Source: an uncultured Eubacteriales bacterium (GTDB taxonomy: Bacteria > Bacillota > Clostridia > Christensenellales > Aristaeellaceae). Taken from it: a DNA stretch of 62,257 bases. Positions 24,256 through 33,406 of the stretch are shown here, piece after piece. The stretch spans positions 1 through 62,257 of the forward strand of contig CACWLP010000010.1 in assembly GCA_902761755.1 (NCBI GenBank). The letters are read 5' to 3'. Within the stretch, counting starts at the first letter, position 1. Every line of letters begins with the position of its first letter. Made by a program: the position numbers and the translations under genes. Below the pieces are notes generated by a model, which was not told where the DNA came from, searched no databases, and was given only the letters and a program-made list of their open reading frames with translations.

Positions 24256-24935
24256 TCGTCGTCCCTCAGCACGTACCCCACGCCGCGCACGGTCTGGAGC
24301 AGCTTATGATCGTACCCCTCGTCGATCTTGCCCCGCAGGTAGCGCACGTACACGTCCACCACGTTGGTTTCCCCCATGTAGCCGTAGCCCCACACCTTTT
24401 CCAGCAGCTGGTCCCGGCTGAGCACCAGGGTCTTGTTTTCCATGAAATACTGCAGCAGGGAAAATTCCCGGCTGGTCAGCTCGATTTCCTTTCCGCCCCG
24501 GGTCACCCGATGGCGGGACACGTCCACGATGAGATCCCCGCAGCTCATCACGGCTTCTTCCTTCTTCTGGGCGGACTGCTTGCGCAGCGCGGCGCGGATG
24601 CGGGCCAGCAGCTCCTCGATGGAGAAGGGCTTGGTGATATAGTCGTCCGCCCCCATGTCCAGCCCCGTCACCTTGTCCATCACCGCGTCCCGGGCGGTGA
24701 GCATGATCACGGGCACGGCGTTTTCTTCCTTCCGCAGCCGGCGCAGCACCTCCAGGCCGTTGAGCCCGGGCAGCATGATGTCCAGCAGGATCAGCTCGTA
24801 GTTCCCGCCCTCCGCCTTCTCCAGCCCGTCCCGGCCGTCGAAGGCCTTGTCCACCTGGTATCCCTCGTGCTTCAGCTCCAATTCCACGAACCGGGCCAGC
24901 TTTTCTTCGTCCTCTACCAGCAGGATCCTCGTCAT
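24252..24935 (-). CDS. OmpR/PhoB-family response regulator
   Basis: A 227-residue regulator. The receiver domain has the acidic pair EDEE near the start, phosphoacceptor Asp in ELILLDIMLPGLNG, Thr in MLTARD and Lys in DYITKPFS. The winged-helix DNA-binding domain is typical: ELTSREFSLLQYFMENK, RDQLLEKVWGYGYMGETNVVDVYVRYLR. GGGAGG lies 8 bases upstream of ATG 24935. It sits between the UBA/DUF4342-type gene and the kinase; a strong hairpin precedes it. Confidence 0.94.
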   Translation of the reverse strand: MTRILLVEDEEKLARFVELELKHEGYQVDKAFDGRDGLEKAEGGNYELILLDIMLPGLNGLEVLRRLRKEENAVPVIMLTARDAVMDKVTGLDMGADDYITKPFSIEELLARIRAALRKQSAQKKEEAVMSCGDLIVDVSRHRVTRGGKEIELTSREFSLLQYFMENKTLVLSRDQLLEKVWGYGYMGETNVVDVYVRYLRGKIDEGYDHKLLQTVRGVGYVLRDDE

Positions 24936-24957
24936 GATACCGCCCTCCCGTTGAAAC

Positions 24958-24999
24958 CGCGCAAGAGGCGCGCCGGTGCCGGCCGCCTCTTTTCGCGCG
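24958..24999 (-). promoter_or_regulatory. Strong hairpin between the UBA/DUF4342-type gene and the response regulator
   Basis: The arms CGCGC-AAGAGGCG-GCCGG and CCGGC-CGCCTCTT-GCGCG form a long, nearly continuous stem 23 bases before the regulator start, without a clear T tract on the minus strand. It may be an RNA-processing or attenuation site that sets different levels for the flanking genes. Confidence 0.55.
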
Positions 25000-25017
25000 T
25001 TTGTCCTTTGCGGAGGA

Positions 25018-25593
25018 TCACTCCGCCTTGTTTTCGTCCCGGTTTTCTTCCCGGCCGGCGTCCTTCTGCCCGTCCGCATGCAGGTGCACCACGCCCGCCG
25101 CCTTGTCCTGGGCCCTGTTCATGGCGTCGTTGACCTTGGCGCCGATGTCCGGGCCCCGGAAGGAATACCGCACGCCCAGGCACAGGCTCACGAACAGCAG
25201 CACCAGCATGGGCAGCAGCGCATGGGGCACCCGCAGGAACACCAGGATCAGCACCGCCACCGTGATGGGCATGGCGATCATTTCCTCGCCCTTGCGGCTC
25301 ACCACCAGCTGATTGGCGTTGCCCTTGCGCACCATGGTCTTGATCCAGTCCCACACCCGGGCGAAGCCGCTCTTCATCTGGGCGGCGTCGGGATGAATGA
25401 AGAAGCTCTTGTCCGCCGTTTCCTGGGTGGTGTATTCCGCCTTCTCCTCGGCGTCCTTCACCTTGCCCTCGCCCTCCAGCATCACCAGCGCGTCCAGCAT
25501 ATCCCAATCGTTCTCCTCCAGCGCCCGCCGGGCTTCCTCATAGCTTACGTTGGCCTTGGCCCGCAGCTTTTCCACCATTTCCATGTGATCCAT
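25018..25593 (-). CDS. UBA-like/DUF4342-type membrane protein
   Basis: A 191-residue protein. Residues 1-45 form an EF-Ts-N/UBA-like helical domain (VEKLRAKANVSYEEARRALEENDWDMLDALVML). The middle carries a DUF4342-like segment (VRKGNANQLVVSRKGEEMIAMPITVAVLILVF) with two closely spaced transmembrane helices (about 107-140), and the tail is charged. AAGGAGG lies 8 bases upstream of the ATG. It is the first gene of a probable operon with the response regulator and kinase, which suggests it modulates or is controlled by that system. Biochemical role unknown. Confidence 0.75.
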   Translation of the reverse strand: MDHMEMVEKLRAKANVSYEEARRALEENDWDMLDALVMLEGEGKVKDAEEKAEYTTQETADKSFFIHPDAAQMKSGFARVWDWIKTMVRKGNANQLVVSRKGEEMIAMPITVAVLILVFLRVPHALLPMLVLLFVSLCLGVRYSFRGPDIGAKVNDAMNRAQDKAAGVVHLHADGQKDAGREENRDENKAE

Positions 25594-25741
25594 TTGTATT
25601 TCCTCCTTGGCGTATCGCCTTTCATTTTTGCTTTCCCCCTTGGGACGGGTATATCATATCGCCCGAAAATGAAAGGCGCAGGGGAAAAAACATTAGAGAT
25701 TCATGAGAATTTTAAGATTATCTTTTTATTTTTGGGTTTTA

Positions 25742-25797
25742 CTGGGGGAACACTCTTTGAGGCCAAAGAGTGTTCCCCCAGACCCCTTCGAGAAAGC
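25742..25797. repeat. Hairpin repeat family A, copy 2
   Basis: CTGGGGGAACACTCTTTG-AGGC-CAAAGAGTGTTCCCCCAG is a 17 to 18-bp perfect stem, followed by the family tail ACCCCTTCGAGAAAG. It lies in the 25594-26013 gap between the UBA/DUF4342-type gene and the 3' end of topB. Confidence 0.8.
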
Positions 25798-25870
25798 GTA
25801 CTCAGTCAAAACATGTGTTATAATATCAGAGATACGTCCTGGCAAATGTAATAACAAGCCTCACGGCCAC

Positions 25871-25962
25871 CGTAGGGGCGGATATTATCCGCCCGCTTGC
25901 CGCGCTTTCAAATTGCCTGTTTTTCCGCCGCTCCACGGGCGGTTAATAACCGCCCCTACACG
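25871..25962. repeat. Inverted pair of GTAGGGGCGG repeats
   Basis: CGTAGGGGCGGATATTATCCGCCCG (left) and the complementary arrangement GGGCGGTTAATAACCGCCCCTACACG (right) bound about 90 bases. Each end is itself a hairpin. The left end matches the repeat at 6075-6104. This is a MITE-like non-coding element. Confidence 0.65.
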
Positions 25963-26013
25963 ATATGGTTTACACAGGCCTGCTTGGCTGATCGATCCCA
26001 TTTCCCGCTCGTC

Positions 26014-28155
26014 CTACCTTTTCTCATATCTGATCGGCTGCGCCACGCTTGGCGCTTCCGCCCCGTTGGGGGTGAAGGTGATCTGATTGTCCGTCAGGCG
26101 GATCACCCCGGTGGAGCCCCGCACCTCCCCATGTTCCAGCAGCAGCTTTACCAGCTTTTCGTTCAGCTGCGGCCCGCCGCCCCGGGAAAGCCCGTCCTTC
26201 CACAGGGTAAAGCGGCACCCCTCCCGCCAGGCGGAGCAGCCGAAGGCCTTCGCGTTCTCCTGCACCGGTTTCCCGCACAGGGGGCAAACCGCCCCCTCGA
26301 CGGGCTTCACCGCCGCGGCCTTGCGTTTGCCGCCTTTCCCCCGGCGCATTTCCTCCGGGAAGGCCGCTTCCGTCCGGGTGGTCCGGGCATAATCGATGAG
26401 GAAGGTAGTCAGCTTCCGGATGCCCTGCATGAACCGATCCGTATCCCGCTGGTTTTTGGCGATCTCATCCAGCGCCAGCTCCCACTTGCCGGTGGTTTCG
26501 GGGGAAGAAATCTCCTCCGGCGCGATGGCGATAAGCTGCACGCCCTTTTCCGTGGCCTGGATAGCCCGGCCCCGGCGGGAGGCGTAGCCCACCTGGAGAA
26601 GCCGCTCGATGATGGCGGCCCGGGTGGCGGGGGTGCCCAGGCCGGAGCCCTTCATCTGCTCCCGCAGCTTTTCGTCCTCCAATTCCCGCCCGGCGTTTTC
26701 CATGGCCGCCAGCAGCGAGGCGTCGGTGTGGGGCGCCGGGGGCTTCGTGGCCTCCTTTTTCACCGCAGCCTTGGAGATCGTGCGCCCGTCCCCCTCCTTC
26801 AGGGCCGGCAGCATGTCCGCGTCCTTTTCCTCAGCGGGATACACGTCCTTCCATCCGTTCACCTTTACCGCCCGGCCGGTGGATTTGAAGGCGTGGCCCT
26901 GGCTCGCCGTCACCACCCGGATCTGCTCGTATTCGTGGGCGGGATAGAACACCGCGATGAGCCGCCGGGCAATCATATCGTACAGCTTCGCCGCGTCCGG
27001 GGAGAGCTTATCCACCGGCGCGGTCTGGGGCGTGGGGATGATGGCGTGGTGATCGGAGATCTTCGCGTTGTCGAACACCCGCTTGGATACGGGCAGTCTG
27101 CCCCCCTCTTTCCAGGGGATGCCGTCCACGAAGGGCCGGTAGCTTTCCGGCAGCTTCTGCAGCGTCAGCTTGGCCCGGGAAATCATATCCGTGGGCAGAT
27201 ACCGGCTGTCCGTGCGGGGATAGGTGATCGCCTTCCATTTTTCGTACAGCTCCTGGGCGATCTTCAGCGTCTTGTCCGCGGTGAAGCCCAGCTTCCGGTT
27301 GGCCTCCCGCTGAAGGGAGGTCAGATCGTACAGCTGCGGCGGCAGCTCCTTTTTTTCCTCGGCGGCGACGGATTTCACCCTGGCCGCCTTGCCCCGGACA
27401 GCCTTGGCGATCTCCTCCGCCTTTTCCTTGGTGGGGATGCGGGCGGCCTTCTTTTCGTCCTCCGTGTTCTCATCGAACCACTGGCCCGTGTAATCCCCGA
27501 AATCGGCGGTGACGGTATAATACTCCTCGGGCTTGAAATTTTTGATCTCGTGATGCCGCTTCACCAGGATGGCCAATGTAGGCGTCTGCACCCGGCCGAT
27601 GGACAAAAGGGCGTCGAAGCGCAGCGTGAACGCCCGGCTGGCGTTCATGCCCACCAGCCAGTCCGCCTGGGACCGGCATTGAGCGCTCTTATACAATCCG
27701 TCGTATTCGCTGGCGGGTTTCATGGCGGCAAAGCCCTCCCGGATGGCCTCGTCGGTCATGGAAGAGATCCACAGCCGCTCCACGGGCTTTTTGCATTTCG
27801 CCTGCTCGTAGATCAGCCGGAAGATCAGCTCCCCTTCCCGCCCGGCGTCGGTGGCGCAGATCAGGGAATCGGTGTCCTTGTCGTTGATGAGCTTCTTCAC
27901 GATGGAAAACTGGGATTTGGTCTGGGGGATCACCTTCGTGGGGATATGCTCCGGCAGGATGGGCAGATCCTCCATCCGCCATTTCTTGTATTTTTCGTCA
28001 ATCTCGTCCGGCTCGCACAGCGTCACCAGATGGCCCACCGCCCAGGTGACCAGATAGTTTTCCCCCTTGAGGAACCCCTCGCCCCTCTCCGTGCACTTGA
28101 GCACCCGGGCGATATCCCGCCCCACGCTGGGCTTTTCGGCCACCACGACTTTCAT
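26014..28155 (-). CDS. topB: DNA topoisomerase III (type IA)
   Basis: A 713-residue type IA topoisomerase that decatenates single-stranded or nicked DNA. The Toprim start VVAEKPSVGRDIARVL, the Toprim acidic motif CATDAGREGELIFRLI, SSMTDEAIREGF, the YKSAQCRSQADWLVGMNASR segment and the catalytic Tyr in ITYPRTDSRYL are intact. The C-terminus has a zinc-ribbon-like CPLCGKPVQE...FGCSAW repeat. M3 (28155) is preferred to the ATG two codons earlier because homologues start at the equivalent MKVVVAEK. It is monocistronic. Chromosomal and mobile-element TopB are alike; nothing mobile surrounds it. Confidence 0.94.
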   Translation of the reverse strand: MKVVVAEKPSVGRDIARVLKCTERGEGFLKGENYLVTWAVGHLVTLCEPDEIDEKYKKWRMEDLPILPEHIPTKVIPQTKSQFSIVKKLINDKDTDSLICATDAGREGELIFRLIYEQAKCKKPVERLWISSMTDEAIREGFAAMKPASEYDGLYKSAQCRSQADWLVGMNASRAFTLRFDALLSIGRVQTPTLAILVKRHHEIKNFKPEEYYTVTADFGDYTGQWFDENTEDEKKAARIPTKEKAEEIAKAVRGKAARVKSVAAEEKKELPPQLYDLTSLQREANRKLGFTADKTLKIAQELYEKWKAITYPRTDSRYLPTDMISRAKLTLQKLPESYRPFVDGIPWKEGGRLPVSKRVFDNAKISDHHAIIPTPQTAPVDKLSPDAAKLYDMIARRLIAVFYPAHEYEQIRVVTASQGHAFKSTGRAVKVNGWKDVYPAEEKDADMLPALKEGDGRTISKAAVKKEATKPPAPHTDASLLAAMENAGRELEDEKLREQMKGSGLGTPATRAAIIERLLQVGYASRRGRAIQATEKGVQLIAIAPEEISSPETTGKWELALDEIAKNQRDTDRFMQGIRKLTTFLIDYARTTRTEAAFPEEMRRGKGGKRKAAAVKPVEGAVCPLCGKPVQENAKAFGCSAWREGCRFTLWKDGLSRGGGPQLNEKLVKLLLEHGEVRGSTGVIRLTDNQITFTPNGAEAPSVAQPIRYEKR

Positions 28156-28246
28156 GCGCATCCCGCCCCCGCTTCCCGTCAGTTCTCCTTTATTTTACCA
28201 CAGAACTCCCCGTTTGAAAACCCAGCCATTCCCAGCCAAAAAGGGA

Positions 28247-28275
28247 TGGACAAAACCGCGAAAGTATGGTACACT
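28247..28275 (+). promoter_or_regulatory. Sigma-A promoter of the SpoIID-SH3 gene
   Basis: TGGACA (28247-28252), 17-base spacer, TACACT (28270-28275), preceded by TATGG at the extended -10 position. Confidence 0.72.
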
Positions 28276-28283
28276 GCCATTAG

Positions 28284-28309
28284 TTACGAAAGTATTACGA
28301 AATTACGAA
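28284..28309 (+). promoter_or_regulatory. Triple TTACGAA direct repeat in the leader
   Basis: TTACGAA occurs at 28284, 28295 and 28303, between the promoter and the AAGGAG ribosome-binding site. Direct repeats directly after a promoter are a common operator form; the factor is unknown and chance is possible. Confidence 0.4.
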
Positions 28310-28321
28310 GGAGATGTTACC

Positions 28322-31048
28322 ATGCACCGGCGCAGCGCACTGAAAAGGCTCCTGGCCCTGGCCGCGGTTTTCGCGCTGGCGCTGGGCTTTTTCACCCCCG
28401 CCGCATCCGCGGACGCCCCCGCCGCCGCGCCGCTCACCGCCGGGTCCGCCCGGAACGGGATGGTGCGGGTGCGGCTCTCCTCCTTGGGCTCCCCCGCCGT
28501 GCTGAACCTCACCGTATACGGCAGCTACACCGTGAACGGCCAATCCGAAAAGCAGATCGCCTCCGGCTCCAAGGTGACGGTGCGATACGATAAAGCCAGC
28601 GGCGCCCTGTCCCTCACCAGCGGCGGCGTTACCGCCAATATGGGCTCCGCTTTCAAGCTGCGCCGCCACGCCGCCGACGGGCAGAACGGCGTCAAGATCG
28701 CCCAGGGCCGGGTGCCGGGCAACCTGTATCCCGGGGATTTCCTCTTCACCGTGCGGAACGGCACATACTATATCATCGCCTACGTTTATATGGAAGATTA
28801 CCTCTGCGGCGTGCTGCCCTACGAAATGGGCGCATCCTCCCCGCTGGAGGCGCTGAAGGCCCAGGCCATCGCAGCCCGCACTTACACCATGCGGGCCATG
28901 CAGCACGCCTCCTCCACCCTCTACGACGTGGTGGACACCACCCAGGACCAGGTGTACAGCGGCACGCCCTCCGCCTCCACCGCCTGCACCCAGGCCGTGA
29001 ATGCTACGAAGGGCATCGCCCTCCAGTCCGGCGGCTCCTTCGCCGCCACCTACTATACCGCCTCCAACGGCGGGCAGACCGAGAACATCAAAAACATCTG
29101 GGGCACCTCCGGCTACGCCTACCTGGGGGTCAAGGACGACCCCTACGACCTGCAGAACCCCGACGCCCGGAAAACCTCGTTCTTCGTCAGCGCCTCCGGG
29201 GTCCAGCAGAACGCCAAGCTGCAAAGCCTGCTCGCCCGGAAGGCGGCGTCCGCATTCGGCGCGGAGGCAGTTCTCACCGGCGTCACCGCCGTTACGCCCC
29301 ATACCCCCAAATACGCCGCCCCCAGCAAGCTGTACACCAAGCTGGATTTTTCCGTGACCTATCAGAAGGACGGCCAATCCCGCGCCGGTGTTCTCACCTT
29401 CGATATTTTCAGCGAGCTGGAAGGCCCCCTGGGCATGAGCATCAATTCCGGGAAGAACGAACTGTGGTCCGTGTCCCCGGCGGTAGGCGGCTTCACCGTC
29501 ACCGCCCGGCGCTACGGCCACGGTCTGGGCATGAGCCAGCGCGGCGCCATGCAAATGGCGAAAATGGGCTATTCCTGCGCCCAGATCCTGGGCTTTTATT
29601 TCACGGGCTGCACCCAGGTGCAGTATTCCCTCACCCGGTCCATCCTGAGCCCGGTGGTGTCCGGCCAGGAGAGCCGGGAGCAGGTCACCGCCGAAACCCC
29701 CGCCCCCATCGAAACCGACGCCCCGGCCCAGGGGGAGATCCTGGCCCGGGTGAACACGCAGAAGGGCTCGCTGAATCTGCGCGTTTCCCCCTCCTCCTCC
29801 GCCCGGGTGCTGCGCACCATCCCCCAGTACGAGATTATTCCCGTGCTGGAAAAAGGCGACAGCTGGTGCAAAACCGCGTACGGCGGCACGGAAGGCTACG
29901 TCATGACCGCGTTCCTTTCCTTCCAGGCAGGCCCCGCCGGGGCTTCCCCCACCCCCGCCGCGGCGTCTCCCACTCAGGCCCCGTCGGCAACGCCCGTGCC
30001 GTCGGCAACGCCCGCGGAAAGCGCGCCCCTGGCCCGGGTGAACACGCAGAAGGGCTCGCTGAACCTGCGCGTTTCCCCCTCCTCCTCCGCCCGGGTGCTG
30101 CGCACCATCCCCCAGTACGAGATCATTCCCGTGCTGGAAAAGGGCGACAGCTGGTGCAAAACCGCGTACGGCGGCACGGAAGGCTACGTCATGACCGCGT
30201 TCCTTTCCTTCCAGGCCGATCCCGCCGGGGCTTCCCCTGCCCCTGCTTCGGCGTCTCCCACCCCCGCCGTCACGCCGGCCCCCGCGCCGTCCGCTGCGAC
30301 GGCCTGGGTCAATACGCCTCAGGGCAGCCTGAACCTGCGCCTTTACGCCCGGGACAGCGCCAAGGTGCTCCTCACCATCCCCCAGTATGATACCGTATCC
30401 GTCCACGAAACGGGCAGCGTCTGGTGCCGCGTCACCTACAACGGCGTCACCGGCTGGGTGATGACCCGCTTCCTTTCCTTTACCGGCGCCGCGCCCACGC
30501 CGGCTCCCGCGCCTGCGACGGCTGCGCCGGTCCAGACGCCGGCAGCCCCGGCGCCGTCCGCTCTGACGGCCTGGGTCAATACGCCTCAGGGCAGCCTGAA
30601 CCTGCGCCTTTACGCCCGGGACAGCGCCAAGGTGCTCCTCACCATTCCCCAGTATGATACCGTGTCCGTCCACGAAACGGGCAGCGTTTGGTGCCGCGTC
30701 ACCTACAACGGCGTCACCGGCTGGGTGATGACCCGCTTTCTTTCCTTTACCGGCGCCGCGCCCGCGCCGGCCCCCGCCGCCCGCTCCCCCGCGCCTGCCG
30801 CAAGCGGCGTTCCCCTGGACCCCACGCTGCGCACCCTGCGGGAGCCCATCGTGGGCCGCATCATGCCCACGGACAAGCGGCTGAACCTGCGGGAGGGCTG
30901 CTCCACCGCCTCCCGGGTGATCCTGGAAATGCCCAAATACGAATTCCTTACCATCTACGCCGTGGGCGATACCTGGTGCCAGGTGGAGTACGGCGGACGG
31001 GAAGGCTACTGCATGACCAAATATCTGGAGTACAGGCTGTATGAATGA
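28322..31048 (+). CDS. Secreted SpoIID/LytB-domain protein with five SH3b repeats
   Basis: A 908-residue exported protein. It has a signal peptide (about 1-30), then a SpoIID domain to about residue 420 with the characteristic YLCGVLPYEMG, LKAQAIAARTYTM and YGHGLGMSQRGAMQMAKMG motifs. SpoIID enzymes are lytic transglycosylases acting on denuded glycan. Ala/Pro/Thr linkers then separate five SH3b domains (about 475-535, 570-632, 660-720, 750-810, 843-905) that should bind wall. SH3b 1 and 2 are nearly identical, as are 3 and 4. Its length far exceeds sporulation SpoIID (about 340 residues), so a vegetative or germination wall role is likely. AAGGAG precedes the ATG. Confidence 0.88.
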   Translation: MHRRSALKRLLALAAVFALALGFFTPAASADAPAAAPLTAGSARNGMVRVRLSSLGSPAVLNLTVYGSYTVNGQSEKQIASGSKVTVRYDKASGALSLTSGGVTANMGSAFKLRRHAADGQNGVKIAQGRVPGNLYPGDFLFTVRNGTYYIIAYVYMEDYLCGVLPYEMGASSPLEALKAQAIAARTYTMRAMQHASSTLYDVVDTTQDQVYSGTPSASTACTQAVNATKGIALQSGGSFAATYYTASNGGQTENIKNIWGTSGYAYLGVKDDPYDLQNPDARKTSFFVSASGVQQNAKLQSLLARKAASAFGAEAVLTGVTAVTPHTPKYAAPSKLYTKLDFSVTYQKDGQSRAGVLTFDIFSELEGPLGMSINSGKNELWSVSPAVGGFTVTARRYGHGLGMSQRGAMQMAKMGYSCAQILGFYFTGCTQVQYSLTRSILSPVVSGQESREQVTAETPAPIETDAPAQGEILARVNTQKGSLNLRVSPSSSARVLRTIPQYEIIPVLEKGDSWCKTAYGGTEGYVMTAFLSFQAGPAGASPTPAAASPTQAPSATPVPSATPAESAPLARVNTQKGSLNLRVSPSSSARVLRTIPQYEIIPVLEKGDSWCKTAYGGTEGYVMTAFLSFQADPAGASPAPASASPTPAVTPAPAPSAATAWVNTPQGSLNLRLYARDSAKVLLTIPQYDTVSVHETGSVWCRVTYNGVTGWVMTRFLSFTGAAPTPAPAPATAAPVQTPAAPAPSALTAWVNTPQGSLNLRLYARDSAKVLLTIPQYDTVSVHETGSVWCRVTYNGVTGWVMTRFLSFTGAAPAPAPAARSPAPAASGVPLDPTLRTLREPIVGRIMPTDKRLNLREGCSTASRVILEMPKYEFLTIYAVGDTWCQVEYGGREGYCMTKYLEYRLYE

Positions 31049-31802
31049 ACAGGCGTTTCTTCTCCCCGGCGAGCGCATCGACGACCTGCAGCTGCAAGGG
31101 CTGCGCATCATCCAATCCCCGGACGCGTTCCGCTTCGGGCTGGACGCCGTGCTGCTGGCGGATTTTTCCGCCGTCAAGCCCGGGTGGCGGGTGTGCGATC
31201 TGGGCACCGGCACGGGCATATTGCCCCTGCTGCTGCTGGGCCGGGCCCACGGCGATCTTTTCTGCGACGCCGTGGAGATCCAGCCCGACGCGGCGGACCG
31301 GGCAGCGCGCACCATGCTTTTGAACGGCGTTCAGGACCGCATCGCCGTCCATTGCCGGGATCTCAAGGACGCCCGGGCCTTTCTCCCCCACATGGGGTAT
31401 GATTTAGTGATCTGCAATCCCCCTTACAGCGCCGAAAACAGCGCGCTGCACAGCCCCCGCGCCGGTTTGCGCGCCGCCCGCACCGAGGGCGCATGCACCT
31501 TTGAGGACGTGGCATCCGCGGCGGCGTACCTGGCGAAAGCCTGGTTCGTTTTCATGCTCCCCTCTCCCCGGCTCGCCGAGGCCTTCGATACCCTGCGCCG
31601 CCACCGGCTGGAGCCCAAGCGCCTGCGCCTGGTGCATGCCAACGCCCGGCGCCCGGCCAGGCTCTGCCTTGTCGCCGCCCGGCGGGACGTGCGCCCGGGG
31701 CTGACCATAGAAGCGCCCCTGATCGTCAAAACCCCCGACGGCGGCGACAGCCCCGAGATCCGGCGGATCTACGGGCTGGCAGAAAAAGAGGAGAATATAT
31801 AG
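31041..31802 (+). CDS. TrmN6-like tRNA (adenine-N6) methyltransferase
   Basis: A 253-residue class I SAM-dependent methyltransferase. The SAM motif I is VCDLGTGTGILPLLLLGR, an acidic residue follows in AVEIQPDAADRA, and the N6-adenine motif IV is CNPPY. The N-terminal DDLQLQGLRIIQSPDAFRFGLDAVLLADF is typical of the YfiC/TrmN6 group that methylates A37 of tRNA1(Val). It overlaps the SpoIID gene by 8 bases, so it is cotranslated with it. A hairpin repeat follows. Confidence 0.88.
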   Translation: MNEQAFLLPGERIDDLQLQGLRIIQSPDAFRFGLDAVLLADFSAVKPGWRVCDLGTGTGILPLLLLGRAHGDLFCDAVEIQPDAADRAARTMLLNGVQDRIAVHCRDLKDARAFLPHMGYDLVICNPPYSAENSALHSPRAGLRAARTEGACTFEDVASAAAYLAKAWFVFMLPSPRLAEAFDTLRRHRLEPKRLRLVHANARRPARLCLVAARRDVRPGLTIEAPLIVKTPDGGDSPEIRRIYGLAEKEENI

Positions 31803-31807
31803 TTTTA

Positions 31808-31872
31808 CGGGGGGAACCGCTCTTTGGAGCCCAAAGAGCGGTTCCCCCCGGGCCCCCTTCCGAGAAAAGCGG
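31808..31872. repeat. Hairpin repeat family A, copy 3
   Basis: CGGGGGGAACCGCTCTTTGG pairs with CCAAAGAGCGGTTCCCCCCG around AGC (31808-31850), followed by the family tail CCCCCTTCCGAGAAAA. The stem differs from the copies at 5768 and 25742 by paired changes. Confidence 0.8.
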
Positions 31873-31910
31873 TTCATGTTCTATTCATATACCATACTGT
31901 GTATTCATCA

Positions 31911-31944
31911 AAAAAAGGCTTTCCGATTTGTCGGAAAGCCTTTT
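31911..31944. terminator. Bidirectional terminator between the methyltransferase and ftsZ
   Basis: AAAAGGCTTTCCGA-TTTG-TCGGAAAGCCTTTT with A and T tracts on the two sides works for ftsZ on the minus strand and for the plus-strand unit. Confidence 0.88.
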
Positions 31945-31957
31945 GATTCTGCCGATT

Positions 31958-33370
<1,413 letters not shown>

Positions 33371-33406
33371 CTTCTTTTCCCCCTATATCAGTTTGCACAG
33401 GCAGCG

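Noticed and set aside
28295-31315. 1,006-residue minus-strand frame opposite the SpoIID-SH3 gene
   Set aside because: A shadow of the repeated SH3b coding sequence; no start signal and no domain.
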